Position numbers and translations under genes: made by a program
The notes under the pieces: model-generated
What the model was told of the DNA's origin: nothing
What the model saw: the letters and a program-made list of their open reading frames with translations, nothing else
Database searches by the model: none
Shown here: positions 17,088-26,211 of the stretch, piece by piece
How the letters are laid out: the number at the start of each line of letters is the position of its first letter
Numbering within the stretch: position 1 is the stretch's first letter
NCBI RefSeq assembly: GCF_006717045.1
Contig: NZ_VFPH01000001.1
Span: 3,286,001 to 3,350,000 of the forward strand
Reading direction: 5' to 3'
Length of the DNA stretch: 64,000 nt
From: Pseudonocardia cypriaca
GTDB taxonomy: Bacteria; Actinomycetota; Actinomycetes; Mycobacteriales; Pseudonocardiaceae

Positions 17088-19744
17088 CCGCGGAGAGCGC
17101 CGCGCAGCGCGCCGACCGCGTCGGGGATGCCGGCCGGGTTCGTCCCGCCGCCCTGGGCGAGGTCGGGCTTGCCGCCGCCGCGCCCCCCGACGGCCGGGGC
17201 GAACGCCGGGATCAGCTTCCCGGCGGCGAGCCCGCGGTCGCGGGCGGCGGCCGTGGTGGCGACCACGAACGACACCTTGCCCCCGTCGGCGGAGAAGAGC
17301 GCCACGACACCGGGCCGCGCGCCCAGCCGGCCGCGGACGTCGGAGGCGAGCGCCCGCAGGTCGTTGCCGTTCACCCCCTCCGGGGCGGCGACGGCGACGA
17401 GCGCGACCCCGTCGACGTCCTCAGCACCGTCGGCGAGCGCGCCCGCCGAGGCGAGCACGGCGTCGGCGCGGACCTTCTCCAGCTCCCGTTCGGCCTGCCG
17501 CAGCCGCTCCACGACGCCGCCGATGCGCTCGGGCAGCTCCTCGGGCCGGGCCTTGAACTGCTCGGCCAGCTGGGAGACCAGCACGTGCTCCTTGGCGAGG
17601 AACCGGAACGCGTCGAGCCCGACGAGGGCCTCGACGCGCCGCACGCCGGACCCGATCGAGGCTTCCGACAGCAGCTTCACGAGGCCGAGCTGGCCGGAGC
17701 GGTGCACGTGCGTGCCGCCGCAGAGCTCCCGGGAGTAGTCGCCGATCTCGACGATGCGCACCTTGTCGCCGTACTTCTCGCCGAAGAGCGCGAGCGCACC
17801 GAGCTTGCGGGCCTCGTCCTGGGAGGTCACGAACCAGCGGACCTCCTCGTCGTTCTGCAGGACGGCGTTGACCTCGTCCTCGACGTCGGTGAGCACGGAC
17901 GTCGGCACGGCCCCGCCGGGAGAGGTGAAGTCGAACCGCAGCCGGCCGGGGGCGTTGAGCGAACCCGCCTGGGCGGCGGCGTCGCCGAGGTGCTTGCGCA
18001 TGCCGGCGTGCACGAGGTGGGTGGCCGAGTGCGACCGCGACACCGCGGCCCGCCTGCCGGTGTCGACCTCGGCCTGGACTCCTGCGTCCACCTGGGCCTC
18101 GCCCGCGGTCACCGTGCCGCGGTGCACGATCAGCCCGGCCACGGGCGACTGGACGTCCTCGACGTCGACGGTGAACCCGTCGCCGCGGATCCAGCCGGTG
18201 TCGGCGAGCTGCCCACCGCCCTCGGCGTAGAACGGGGTGCGGTCGAGCACGACCTCAACCTTGGTTCCCGCGCCCGCGGCGGGCACACCGGCGCCGTCGA
18301 CGACGAGCCCGACGACACGGGCCTCGGCGGCGAGGTCGGTGTAGCCGAGGAACTCGCTGCCACCGGCCGTGTCGAGCACCGCGCGGTACACCGAGGCGTC
18401 GCCGTGGCCCACCTTGTGCTTGGCGGCGTCGGCCTTGGCCCGGGCCCGCTGCTCCTCCATCAGGGAGCGGAAGCCCTGCTCGTCGACGGTGAGGCCCGCC
18501 TCCGACGCCATCTCGAGCGTGAGGTCGATCGGGAAGCCGTACGTGTCGTGCAGCTGGAACGCCTTGTCACCGGCCAGCCGGCTGCCACCCGCCTGCTTGG
18601 TGGCCGCGACGGCGGTGTCGAAGATCCGCGACCCCGCGGTGAGCGTGGCGAGGAAGGCCTCCTCCTCGGCCCGCACCACGGCCGAGATCCGCTCGAAGTC
18701 GGTGACCAGCTCGGGGTAGGACGGGGCCATCGCGTCGCGCACCACCTCGGCGAACGAGCCGAGCACCGGCTCGTGCACGCCGAGCAGCCGGGCCGAGCGC
18801 ACGATGCGCCGCAGCAGCCTGCGCAGCACGTAGCCGCGGCCCTCGTTGGACGGGGTGACACCGTCCCCGATGATCATCACGCCGGAGCGGGCGTGGTCGG
18901 CGATCACGCGGAACCGGACGTCGTCGTCGTGGTTAGCGCCGTAGCGGCGTCCGGAGAACTCCTCGGCGCGGGCGATCACCGGCCGGACCAGATCGGTCTC
19001 GTAGACGTTGTCGACGCCCTGCAGCAGGTAGGCCACCCGCTCGATGCCCATGCCGGTGTCGATGTTCTTCTTCGGCAGGCTGCCGATCGGCGGGTGCCCC
19101 TTCTTCGGCGAGAGCTCACCGCGCTCGTCCTGCATGAAGACGAGGTTCCAGATCTCGAGGTAGCGGTCCTCGTCGGCGACGGGGCCACCCTCGCGGCCGT
19201 GCTCGGGCCCGCGGTCGAAGTAGATCTCCGAGCACGGGCCGCCTGGGCCGGGCACGCCCATGTCCCAGTAGTTGTCGTCGCCGCCGCGGCGCTGGATCCG
19301 CTCCTCGGGCAGCCCGGCGATGCGCCGCCACAGCGCGATCGCCTCGTCGTCGTCCTGGTAGACGGTGACCCAGATGCGGTCCGGGTCGAAGCCGTAGCCG
19401 CCCGTGTCCTGGCTGCCGGTGACCAGGTTCCAGGCGTGCTCGATCGCGCCTTCCTTGAAGTAGTCGCCGAAGGAGAAGTTCCCGGCCATCTGGAAGAACG
19501 TGTTGTGGCGGGTGGTCTTGCCGACCTCGTCGATGTCGCCGGTGCGCACGCACTTCTGGATCGAGGTGGCCCGCGGGTACGGCGGCGGGACCTGCCCGAG
19601 GAAGTACGGCTTGAACTGCACCATGCCCGCGTTGACGAAGAGCAGGTTCGGGTCGTCGAGGATCAGCGAGGCGCTCGGTACGCGGGTGTGGCCGGCGTTG
19701 ACGAAGTGCTCGGTGAACCGACGGGTGATCTCGTGGGTCTGCAC
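17084..19744 (-). CDS. alaS: Alanyl-tRNA synthetase
   Basis: Charges tRNA-Ala and edits mischarged Ser/Gly. The 886-residue protein has the class II catalytic core starting THEITRRFTEHFVNAGHTRV and GMVQFKPYFLG, the editing domain with the zinc ligands SHSATHLVHAGM and CGGTHV, and the C-Ala coiled coil and DHHA1 domain ending in FAPAVGGRGGGKPDLAQGGG. I start at GTG 19744 (VQTHEI), the family's normal N-terminus, with GGAAG upstream. It leads the ruvX-mltG string. Confidence 0.97.
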   Translation of the reverse strand: MQTHEITRRFTEHFVNAGHTRVPSASLILDDPNLLFVNAGMVQFKPYFLGQVPPPYPRATSIQKCVRTGDIDEVGKTTRHNTFFQMAGNFSFGDYFKEGAIEHAWNLVTGSQDTGGYGFDPDRIWVTVYQDDDEAIALWRRIAGLPEERIQRRGGDDNYWDMGVPGPGGPCSEIYFDRGPEHGREGGPVADEDRYLEIWNLVFMQDERGELSPKKGHPPIGSLPKKNIDTGMGIERVAYLLQGVDNVYETDLVRPVIARAEEFSGRRYGANHDDDVRFRVIADHARSGVMIIGDGVTPSNEGRGYVLRRLLRRIVRSARLLGVHEPVLGSFAEVVRDAMAPSYPELVTDFERISAVVRAEEEAFLATLTAGSRIFDTAVAATKQAGGSRLAGDKAFQLHDTYGFPIDLTLEMASEAGLTVDEQGFRSLMEEQRARAKADAAKHKVGHGDASVYRAVLDTAGGSEFLGYTDLAAEARVVGLVVDGAGVPAAGAGTKVEVVLDRTPFYAEGGGQLADTGWIRGDGFTVDVEDVQSPVAGLIVHRGTVTAGEAQVDAGVQAEVDTGRRAAVSRSHSATHLVHAGMRKHLGDAAAQAGSLNAPGRLRFDFTSPGGAVPTSVLTDVEDEVNAVLQNDEEVRWFVTSQDEARKLGALALFGEKYGDKVRIVEIGDYSRELCGGTHVHRSGQLGLVKLLSEASIGSGVRRVEALVGLDAFRFLAKEHVLVSQLAEQFKARPEELPERIGGVVERLRQAERELEKVRADAVLASAGALADGAEDVDGVALVAVAAPEGVNGNDLRALASDVRGRLGARPGVVALFSADGGKVSFVVATTAAARDRGLAAGKLIPAFAPAVGGRGGGKPDLAQGGGTNPAGIPDAVGALRGALRG

Positions 19745-19859
19745 GGTTGGCTTCCAAGGGTCGAACGGGAGGCAGGCGTCGGAGAAGGCGGCGCGGCTCA
19801 GTCTCCCGCAGCGAACGGGACGTGGGACGGCAGGGGGACGCGCCGGGGAACCGGCGCCG

Positions 19860-20183
19860 TCAGGCCCCTGCCCTGCGCGCTCGCGCGCGGGGGGCCGGCC
19901 GCCGTGCATCGGCGGGCTCGGGGTCGGCGAACGCGTCGCTCATCGCGGGGAGAGGTGCTCCCGTGCGGCGCTCCACCAGGTCGGCGAGCTCCCGCTCCCG
20001 CTCCGTCATCCCGGCGCGTACCTCGGCGCCGAACGCACCAAGACCGGCGCCCAGCTCACGCAGGCCGTCGGCGAGGTTGGCGCCCACCCCGGCCGGGGTG
20101 AGGGCGTGGGCCGCCTCGGACGCCCGCCGCGTGGCGTACACGCCCACGGCGAGCCCCAGCCCCAACCAGAAGAGCCGCTTCAC
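19860..20183 (-). CDS. DUF6167-like small membrane-anchored protein
   Basis: A 107-residue protein with a hydrophobic N-terminus (MKRLFWLGLGLAVGVYATRR), a helical middle and a basic C-terminus. This size and place, between alaS and a DUF948 gene, match the DUF6167 family of actinobacteria. Function unknown. The ATG overlaps the upstream stop as ATGA. Confidence 0.75.
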   Translation of the reverse strand: MKRLFWLGLGLAVGVYATRRASEAAHALTPAGVGANLADGLRELGAGLGAFGAEVRAGMTERERELADLVERRTGAPLPAMSDAFADPEPADARRPAPRARARRAGA

Positions 20184-20575
20184 CGCCGACGCCCCCTCCG
20201 CCGGGAGTGGGCACCGGCGTCGCGCCCGGCGCGCCGGGCCTTGATCGCCTTGTTCAGGCCGTAGCTGAAGGCGGCGGCGCGCACCAGCGGGCCGCCGAGG
20301 GTGGCGGTGAACAGCGACGTGAGCACCGAGACGTTGCTCGACACCGTGCGCGCGCTCGAGGTGATCCCGTCGACCCGCTCCAGCTGCGTGTTCACCTGGT
20401 GCAGCGTGGTCTGCGCATCACGCAGGATCGGGTCGCCGCCCTCGTGGGCCTTGCGGATGGCGATGGTGGCCTCGTCGAGCGTGCGGCCGAGCTTCAGCAG
20501 CGGGACGGCCAGCAGCAGCACGAGGACCACGAAGGCCCCCGCGGCGATGAGCGCCGCGATCTGGCCAGCCGACAC
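20180..20575 (-). CDS. DUF948 membrane protein
   Basis: A 131-residue protein with one N-terminal transmembrane helix (IAALIAAGAFVVLVLLLAVPLL) and the DUF948 helical region LDEATIAIRKAHEGGDPILRD, QVNTQLERVDGITSSARTVS. It ends in a very basic tail. The gene regularly precedes alaS in actinobacteria; an envelope role is assumed but unproved. Confidence 0.85.
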   Translation of the reverse strand: MSAGQIAALIAAGAFVVLVLLLAVPLLKLGRTLDEATIAIRKAHEGGDPILRDAQTTLHQVNTQLERVDGITSSARTVSSNVSVLTSLFTATLGGPLVRAAAFSYGLNKAIKARRAGRDAGAHSRRRGRRR

Positions 20576-20684
20576 GAAGCCTCCCCGGATCCCGGGCGGC
20601 GCAACCTGATCGCCGCTCTTGATCTCCTCAGGTTACTCCCCGGCCGCATCCCGTCACCGTCAGGGCTCGCCGGTGGATCCGGCC

Positions 20685-20722
20685 GATGACCCGGTGTTTT
20701 CTAGATGACGCGGTGTTCTCTA
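20685..20722 (-). repeat. 19-bp tandem duplication at the sigma-factor stop codon
   Basis: Two adjacent 19-bp units, 20685-20703 and 20704-20722, differ at two positions. Each ends in CTA on the plus strand, so on the coding strand each begins TAG; the second unit supplies the real stop of the sigma gene. It looks like a recent slippage duplication just past the gene. Confidence 0.8.
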
Positions 20723-21463
20723 CTCGTCGTCGTCCTGGTCGTCCGCGAGTACGGCACCCGCCGGCACGATCTTGCGGCGAAGCCGGTTGAGCGCCCTGTG
20801 CTGGGTGACGCGGACGGCGCCCGGGGTGGATCCGACCGCCTGCGCGGTCTCCTCGGCCGAGAGCCCGACGGCGATGCGCAGCACGAGCACCTCGCGCTGC
20901 CGCGGCGTGAGCAGGTGCAGCAGCGCCCCGAGCCGTTCTGTGAGCTCCGCCTGGAGGAGCTGGTACTCCGGGCCGTCGTGCGCGAGCGGCGTGTCCGGGA
21001 TGTCCGCCACGGGCTCGGACCGGTTGCGCCCGATCGCCCGGAACGCGTCGGTGACCTTGTGCGCCGCGATCCCGTACACGAACGCGCGGAACGACAGCCC
21101 GCGCAACGTGTAACCGGGCAGCGCGTTGACGACCGCGAGGCAGACCTCCTGCGCCACGTCGTCGGCCGAGCCCATCAACGTCTCCTGGCGACCCAGCCGG
21201 GCCCGGCAGTACCGCAGCACCAGCGGGTGGATCTCGGCGAGCAGCCGCTCCCGTGCGCGTGGTTCGCCTTCGACCGCGGCCCGCAACAGGCCCTCCATGA
21301 TCGACGGCTCTGGTTCGGGTGCGGCGGCGGTGTCCGCCGGTGCCGGATCCAGCAGCGCGGGGTCCGGCAACGGCGCCACGGACACGCCCGTAGCCGGATC
21401 GGTGACGGCTACACGGCCGACCGGCCCGACGGTGGAGACGGCCACCGCCGCGGGCGCGCTCAT
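20720..21463 (-). CDS. SigD/ShbA-like ECF sigma factor
   Basis: A 247-residue sigma-70 family protein. After a Pro/Ala-rich 55-residue leader come region 2 (LLAEIHPLVLRYCRARLG, SADDVAQEVCLAVVNALPGY, FRAFVYGIAAHKVTDAFRAI) and region 4 (LGALLHLLTPRQREVLVLRI, LSAEETAQAVGSTPGAVRVT). The AHKVTDAFR segment is typical of M. tuberculosis SigD and Streptomyces ShbA, which drives the principal sigma gene hrdB. No anti-sigma gene is adjacent here. The acidic DDQDDDE tail is unusual. Confidence 0.87.
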   Translation of the reverse strand: MSAPAAVAVSTVGPVGRVAVTDPATGVSVAPLPDPALLDPAPADTAAAPEPEPSIMEGLLRAAVEGEPRARERLLAEIHPLVLRYCRARLGRQETLMGSADDVAQEVCLAVVNALPGYTLRGLSFRAFVYGIAAHKVTDAFRAIGRNRSEPVADIPDTPLAHDGPEYQLLQAELTERLGALLHLLTPRQREVLVLRIAVGLSAEETAQAVGSTPGAVRVTQHRALNRLRRKIVPAGAVLADDQDDDE

Positions 21464-21930
21464 CGCGTCACTGCCGTGGACAGCTGGGCCGCGGACAGGT
21501 GGGCCGTGGACAGCTGGAAGGTGCCGGACACTGCCCCGAGGCGCCGGCGGAAATGGTCTGGCAGAAGATCAGTCGCGAACATCGGGTTCCCCTCCCCTGC
21601 GCCGACGGAGCCATCGCCGGCGGCTGCGCGCCCTCCCGTCGAACGGACGGCGCGTACTGCGATCGTGCTGAGCCGTGCTCGGTGTTACTGCGGTGCCGCT
21701 TTCGCGGAGCCTTCGTGCTGATCCACGCTGTGGAGGAGCGACCGGAGCGCTCGGTGATACCTGCTTCAGTCCCCCGACTTGCAGGTGCCCGAACCGGGTC
21801 CCCTCCGCTGGCTCGATCGCCGCCGTGCCCTGCGGTGATCGAGGTCGTTCGACGTTCAAGCAGGGAGTTTGGGTCTCGCCCAAGTTGGAGTCAAGAGCAG
21901 TTCGACCCGCAAGCGGTTACGCTGCGCTCA
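21464..21930. other. Divergent sigma-TetR intergenic region
   Basis: About 465 bases without a credible gene. Just upstream of the sigma start are three near-identical 15-bp units (21476-21520, GTGGACAGCTGGGCC type). At the other end a TACGCT -10-like box at 21918-21923 lies 7 bases before the TetR ATG, suggesting a leaderless transcript. Otherwise I see nothing distinct. Confidence 0.5.
21476..21520. repeat. Three tandem 15-bp units upstream of the sigma gene
   Basis: GTGGACAGCTGGGCC, GCGGACAGGTGGGCC and GTGGACAGCTGGAAG follow one another without gap. They begin 12 bases before the sigma start codon on its upstream side, so they lie in its leader or promoter and could be repeated binding sites. 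Confidence 0.7.
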
Positions 21931-22623
21931 ATGGCAGCCTCCGACCCCGCTGAAGCGGACGATCCGCGCGCCCGGGCGGCCCGGACCAAGCGTGACCGAA
22001 CGCGACGGGCGCTGCTCGATGCCGCTGATGCGACCTTCGGCAGCCGCGGATGGGCCGACACCCGCATGGAGGACGTGGCGGCCGCCGCGGGCGTCAGCGC
22101 CGCCACGGCCTACAACCACTTCCCGTCGAAGCACGTGCTCGTGGGCTGGGTGTACCGGCCGCTGATCCTCCCGCTCGTCTGGGAGGCGGAACGCGACATC
22201 GCGGCAGGTCGCCCCGTCGTGGATGCGCTGATCGACCAGGTCACGGCCCTTGCCCGCATCAGCCATCGATACCGCAGGCTCACCGCGTCCTTCTGGTCGG
22301 CGGTGGAGGAGTACACGATCAAGGTCAGCGGCCCACCGGACCCCGACAACGACGGCGATCCGCGCACGCTCGCGCCCGTGCCGACGCCTCTGCGGACGCT
22401 CGTCGAACACGGCCAGCGCACGGACGAGCTACGCCCGTTCCCGAGCGCGCTCGACGTCAGCGGGATGATCGTCAACCTGCTGCTGCTGCGCAGCATCAAC
22501 CGGCCGGACGAGCCCGCGGAGCACACCGCGGAGCTGTTGCTCACCGCGCTGTTCGGGATGCTCCGCCCCGAGCTGCTCGCGAACACCGCTGCGGACGAAC
22601 GTCCGTTCCGCCGAACGGGCTAG
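21931..22623 (+). CDS. TetR-family transcriptional regulator
   Basis: A 230-residue regulator. The N-terminal HTH reads RRALLDAADATFGSRGWADT, RMEDVAAAAGVSAATAYNHF, PSKHVLVGWVY; the rest is the helical ligand domain. Its target is unknown: it is divergent from the sigma gene and next to a convergent GlsB-like gene. The ATG sits 7 bases after a TACGCT box with no Shine-Dalgarno, fitting leaderless translation. The 3' end holds the inverted repeat CCGTTC-CGCC-GAACGG. Confidence 0.9.
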   Translation: MAASDPAEADDPRARAARTKRDRTRRALLDAADATFGSRGWADTRMEDVAAAAGVSAATAYNHFPSKHVLVGWVYRPLILPLVWEAERDIAAGRPVVDALIDQVTALARISHRYRRLTASFWSAVEEYTIKVSGPPDPDNDGDPRTLAPVPTPLRTLVEHGQRTDELRPFPSALDVSGMIVNLLLLRSINRPDEPAEHTAELLLTALFGMLRPELLANTAADERPFRRTG

Positions 22624-22686
22624 ACCGGGCAGCACGGACCACCCGGCGACCGTTAACGGATCGTGACCGGGGCGGGCAGGACCGAG

Positions 22687-22956
22687 TCAGGCGCGGTTGC
22701 GCTTTCGGCCGGTGACCTGGTTGTAGACGACGAGCACGATCACCGCTCCGATGATCGACCCGATCCAGCCCGCGGGCTGGAACCCCCGCAGACCGACGGT
22801 CAGCAGCCCGAAGATCAGCCCGCCGACCACGGACCCGACGACGCCGAGAATGATCGTGCGCAGGATGCCGATGTCGTCCTTGCCGGGCACGATCGCGCGG
22901 GCGATGAAGCCCGCGACCAACCCGAAGACGATCCAGCCCACTACCGTCCAGAACAT
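22687..22956 (-). CDS. GlsB/YeaQ/YmgE-family membrane protein
   Basis: An 89-residue protein with three transmembrane helices and the family's Gly-rich pattern: VVGWIVFGLVAGFIARAIVP, GILRTIILGVVGSVVGGLIFG, GWIGSIIGAVIVLVVYNQ. Homologues are often stress-induced; the old name transglycosylase-associated protein is not supported by activity data. GGGGAGC precedes the ATG. Confidence 0.9.
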   Translation of the reverse strand: MFWTVVGWIVFGLVAGFIARAIVPGKDDIGILRTIILGVVGSVVGGLIFGLLTVGLRGFQPAGWIGSIIGAVIVLVVYNQVTGRKRNRA

Positions 22957-23006
22957 CCCGGAGCTCCCCTCTCGGCTACTACGCGGGCGAGCCTACTCCC
23001 GGAAGA

Positions 23007-24242
23007 TCACCGACCGGCGAGCTCGGCCAGCGAACGGGCGAGCGCGTCCACCGCGAAGCCGATCTCGTCCTCGGTGACGACGAGGGGCGGGGAGAAGCGC
23101 ACGGTCGAGCCGTGGGTGTCCTTCACCAGCACCCCGCGCCGGGCGAGCGCCTCGCTCACGGCGCGTCCGCTGCCCAGGCGCGGGTCGACGTCGACCCCCG
23201 CCCACAGGCCGGCGCCGCGCACCGCGACGACGCCGTGGCCGACGAGCTCGGCCAGCCTCGCCTGCAGCACCGCACCGAGCCGCCGTGCGGCGGCGAGCAC
23301 GCCGTGCGGCCCGCCGTCGGCGAGCAGGCCGAGCACGGCCCGGCCGACCGCGCACGCGAGGGGGTTGCCGCCGAACGTGCTGCCGTGCTGGCCGGGCCGC
23401 AGCACGCCGAGCACCTCGTCGTCGGCCACCACGGCCGACAACGGCAGGATCCCGCCGCCGAGCGCCTTGCCGAGCAGGTACACGTCCGCGTCGGTGCCGG
23501 CGCCTCGTGTCGCGAGGACGTGGCCGGTGCGGCCGAGCCCGGACTGCACCTCGTCGGCGACGAACAGCACGCGGGCGGCGTCGCAGATCGCGCGCACCCC
23601 GGCCAGGTAGTCGGCGGGCGGGACGACCACGCCCGCCTCGCCCTGCACAGGCTCGACCAGCACCGCAACGGTGTCCGGGGTGACCGCCGCGGCGAGCGCG
23701 TCCAGGTCGCCGTACGGCACCACGTCGAAGCCGGGGGTGAACGGGCCGAACCCCCCGCGGGCGTCCGGGTCGGTCGAGAAGCCCACGATGCTGATCGTGC
23801 GGCCGTGGAAGCCGCCTGCGGCCACGATGATCCGGGCCCGGTCCTCCCGCACGCCCTTGACCTCGTACCCCCACTTGCGCGCGACCTTCAGCCCGCTCTC
23901 GACGGCCTCCGCGCCGGTGTTCATCGGCAGGACCCGCTGCTTGCCGACGAGCGCGGAGAGCTCGGCGCAGAAGGGGCCGAGCTGGTCGTTCCCGAACGCG
24001 CGGCTGGTGAGCGTGAGCCGGTCGAGCTGGCGGTGCGCCGCCGCGACGAGCTCGGGGTGGCGGTGGCCGAAGTTGAGGGCGGAGTAGCCGGCGAGGCAGT
24101 CGAGGTAGTGGCGACCCTCGACGTCGGTGACCCACGCGCCGGTGCCCTCCACCACCACGACCGGCAGGGGGTGGTAGTTGTGCGCGGAGTGTTCGTGCAC
24201 GAGCTCCTCGTGCATCTCGGTCGCCGACTGCATGAGCGTCAT
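23007..24242 (-). CDS. rocD: Ornithine aminotransferase
   Basis: Moves the delta-amino group of ornithine to 2-oxoglutarate, giving glutamate semialdehyde on the way to proline or glutamate. The 411-residue class III PLP enzyme shows YLDCLAGYSALNFGHRHP, MNTGAEAVESGLKVARKWGY, VEPVQGEAGVVVPP, ADEVQSGLGRTG and the PLP Lys259 in LLGKALGGGILP. The ATG overlaps the upstream amidinohydrolase stop as ATGA, so arginine-derived ornithine could feed straight into it. Confidence 0.94.
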   Translation of the reverse strand: MTLMQSATEMHEELVHEHSAHNYHPLPVVVVEGTGAWVTDVEGRHYLDCLAGYSALNFGHRHPELVAAAHRQLDRLTLTSRAFGNDQLGPFCAELSALVGKQRVLPMNTGAEAVESGLKVARKWGYEVKGVREDRARIIVAAGGFHGRTISIVGFSTDPDARGGFGPFTPGFDVVPYGDLDALAAAVTPDTVAVLVEPVQGEAGVVVPPADYLAGVRAICDAARVLFVADEVQSGLGRTGHVLATRGAGTDADVYLLGKALGGGILPLSAVVADDEVLGVLRPGQHGSTFGGNPLACAVGRAVLGLLADGGPHGVLAAARRLGAVLQARLAELVGHGVVAVRGAGLWAGVDVDPRLGSGRAVSEALARRGVLVKDTHGSTVRFSPPLVVTEDEIGFAVDALARSLAELAGR

Positions 24243-25087
24243 GAGCGCACCTCCAGCGTGCAGCACTTCGGTCCGCCGCCCCCTTTGAGCAGCTCGGACA
24301 GGTCGACGGGCACCGGCGTGTACCCACGCTCGGCGAGGGCAGCGGCCAGGCCGACGGCCTGCGCGGGGAGCACGACGTGCCGGCCGTCGCTCACGGCGTT
24401 CAGGCCGAGCACGGCGGCGTCGGCCGGGTCGGCGACGACGGCGTCCGGGAACCGGGCCCGCAGCACGTCCTGGGACTCCGGGGCGAACGCGGCGGGCAGC
24501 CAGGCGATCGTCGAGTCGTCGAGCACGGCGACGGCGGTGTCGAGGTGGTAGAAGCGCGGGTCGACCAGCGTGAGGGGAACGACCTCCCGGCCGAGCACGG
24601 CTGCGGCCTCGGCGTGGGCCAGCGGATCGGTGCGGAACCCGTGCCCCGCCAGCACGACGTCCCCGACGGCCAGGAGGTCGCCCTCGCCCTCGTTCACGAA
24701 CTCCGGCTCCACCACCGGGAAGCCCGCTGCGGTGAACCAGGCGCGATGGGCGGCCGCCTCGGCCGCGCGCTCGGCGTGCCGGAACCGCGCGCCGAGCACC
24801 ATCCCGCCGACGACGGTGGCCCCGTTGGCGGCGTACACCATGTCGGGCAGCCCGGGAACGGGGTCGATCAGGTCGACGCGGTGGCCCAGGTCGAGGTAGG
24901 TCCGGCGCAGCGCGTCCCACTGGGCGAGGGCGCGCTCGCGGTCGACGGGCTCACCGGGCCGCATCCACGGGTTGATGGCGTAGCGGACCTCGAAGTGTTC
25001 GGGACGGCACATGACGTAGTGCCGGGGGCGGGCGATCGGTTCGGTGGCCGCAACCGGCCTCGGCAGGACGCTGGTCACGGTGATCAC
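24239..25087 (-). CDS. Amidinohydrolase, dimethylargininase (DDAH) type
   Basis: A pentein-fold guanidine-modifying enzyme of about 282 residues. It has PRHYVMCRPEHFEVRYAINP, LPDMVYAANGATV, the FVNEGEGDLL segment, a catalytic-type His in DPRFYHLDTAVAVLD, and Cys near the C-terminus in GGGGPKCCTLEVR. The usual reaction is (dimethyl)arginine to citrulline plus amine; coupled to rocD it may instead act in arginine or ornithine turnover. The start is uncertain: GTG at 25087 or 25078, or TTG at 25114, none with a clear ribosome site. Confidence 0.85.
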   Translation of the reverse strand: MITVTSVLPRPVAATEPIARPRHYVMCRPEHFEVRYAINPWMRPGEPVDRERALAQWDALRRTYLDLGHRVDLIDPVPGLPDMVYAANGATVVGGMVLGARFRHAERAAEAAAHRAWFTAAGFPVVEPEFVNEGEGDLLAVGDVVLAGHGFRTDPLAHAEAAAVLGREVVPLTLVDPRFYHLDTAVAVLDDSTIAWLPAAFAPESQDVLRARFPDAVVADPADAAVLGLNAVSDGRHVVLPAQAVGLAAALAERGYTPVPVDLSELLKGGGGPKCCTLEVRS

Positions 25088-25200
25088 GGTAGGAACGCCC
25101 GGCCCGCGCGACAATCGCGATGTCCTGCCATCTCGCGCACGATCGTTGCGTGTTCACCGCCGAACGCGCTCGGTTCGAGCGCAATCGCCCGGCCGAGGGA

Positions 25201-26211
25201 TCACGGCAGGGCGGCCGGTAGACCGAACGCCCTGACCTGCTCGTGACCGAGGAACGAGGTGACCCCCGCGACCCGGTCACCGCGCAACGTGAGGACGTTG
25301 ACCGCCCACGCGAGGTGCGCGCCCGCCGCGTCGTCCCAGAGGTAGCAGGCCACCGCGGGCTGACCGTTGGCGCCCGTGGGCAGGTGCCGCCACGCCCCGC
25401 AGGAACCCAGCGGCACGTGCACCGCCCAGTCCATGACGGCGGGCAGGCCCTGGTACCAGTGCGGCAGCGGCGGCATCGTCCAGGTGACGTCCTCCGTGAG
25501 CAGCGCGACGAGGCCGTCGGTGTCGCGGCGCTCCAGCGCCCCTGAGAAGCCGGTGACGATCTCGCGCAGCCGCGCGTCGTCCAGCTCCCGCAGCGTCTGC
25601 TGCTGCGTGCGGGGCGGGACCTTCTCCGCGACGACCGCGCGGGCGCGCTGGAGCGCGCTGTTCACCGAGGCCCGCGACGTGCGCATCATCTCGGCGATCT
25701 CCGCGGCCGAGAAGCCGAGGACGTCGAACAGCAGCAGCGCCGCCCGCTGGTTGCCGGGCAGGTGCTGGCACGCCGCGACGAAGGCCAGCTCCACCGCCTC
25801 GCGCTGCTCGTAGCGCACGTCGGCCAGCATCGAGTCCGGGTACGGCTCGAGCCACGCGACGTCGGTGCGCGGCACGGAGTCGGCCACGACGTGATCGCTC
25901 GCCGGACCGAGGTCGACCGGCGTCGCGCGACGGCCCCGGCGACGCGCAGCGTCGAGGCAGGCGTGGGTGACCACCGAGTAGAGCCACGAGCGCAGCGAGC
26001 TGCGGCCCTCGAAGGTGGGCAGCGCCTTCCACGCACGCACCAGCCCGTCCTGCAGGGCGTCCTCCGCGTCGTGGACCGAGCCGAGCATCCGGTAGCAGTG
26101 GGCGTGCAGCTCCCGGCGCAGCGGTGCGACGAGCCGGGTGAACGCGGCGTCGTCGCCTTCGCGGGCCCGGGCCAGGTCGTCGGTCGCCGTCGACGCACGT
26201 TGCTCGCTCAC
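25201..26211 (-). CDS. ECF sigma factor with C-terminal SnoaL-like domain
   Basis: A 336-residue extracytoplasmic-function sigma factor of the SigX5/TIGR02960 kind. Region 2 is DAAFTRLVAPLRRELHAHCY, GSVHDAEDALQDGLVRAWKA; region 4 is LPGNQRAALLLFDVLGFSAA, EIAEMMRTSRASVNSALQRA. Residues 215-336 form an NTF2/SnoaL-like domain (GFSGALERRDTDGLVALLTE, DVTWTMPPLPHWYQG), which in this group tunes sigma activity in place of a separate anti-sigma factor. The start at GTG 26211 is likely but lacks a well-spaced ribosome site. Confidence 0.9.
   Translation of the reverse strand: MSEQRASTATDDLARAREGDDAAFTRLVAPLRRELHAHCYRMLGSVHDAEDALQDGLVRAWKALPTFEGRSSLRSWLYSVVTHACLDAARRRGRRATPVDLGPASDHVVADSVPRTDVAWLEPYPDSMLADVRYEQREAVELAFVAACQHLPGNQRAALLLFDVLGFSAAEIAEMMRTSRASVNSALQRARAVVAEKVPPRTQQQTLRELDDARLREIVTGFSGALERRDTDGLVALLTEDVTWTMPPLPHWYQGLPAVMDWAVHVPLGSCGAWRHLPTGANGQPAVACYLWDDAAGAHLAWAVNVLTLRGDRVAGVTSFLGHEQVRAFGLPAALP

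Noticed and set aside
17585..20101. Long open frame on the plus strand opposite alaS
   Set aside because: The minus strand encodes a complete, motif-rich alanyl-tRNA synthetase; the antisense frame is Val/His/Arg-rich noise caused by high third-position GC.
23007..24920. Fusion of amidinohydrolase and ornithine aminotransferase in one long frame
   Set aside because: The upstream part of that frame is out of register with the amidinohydrolase; the ATGA overlap at 24239-24242 separates two normal genes.
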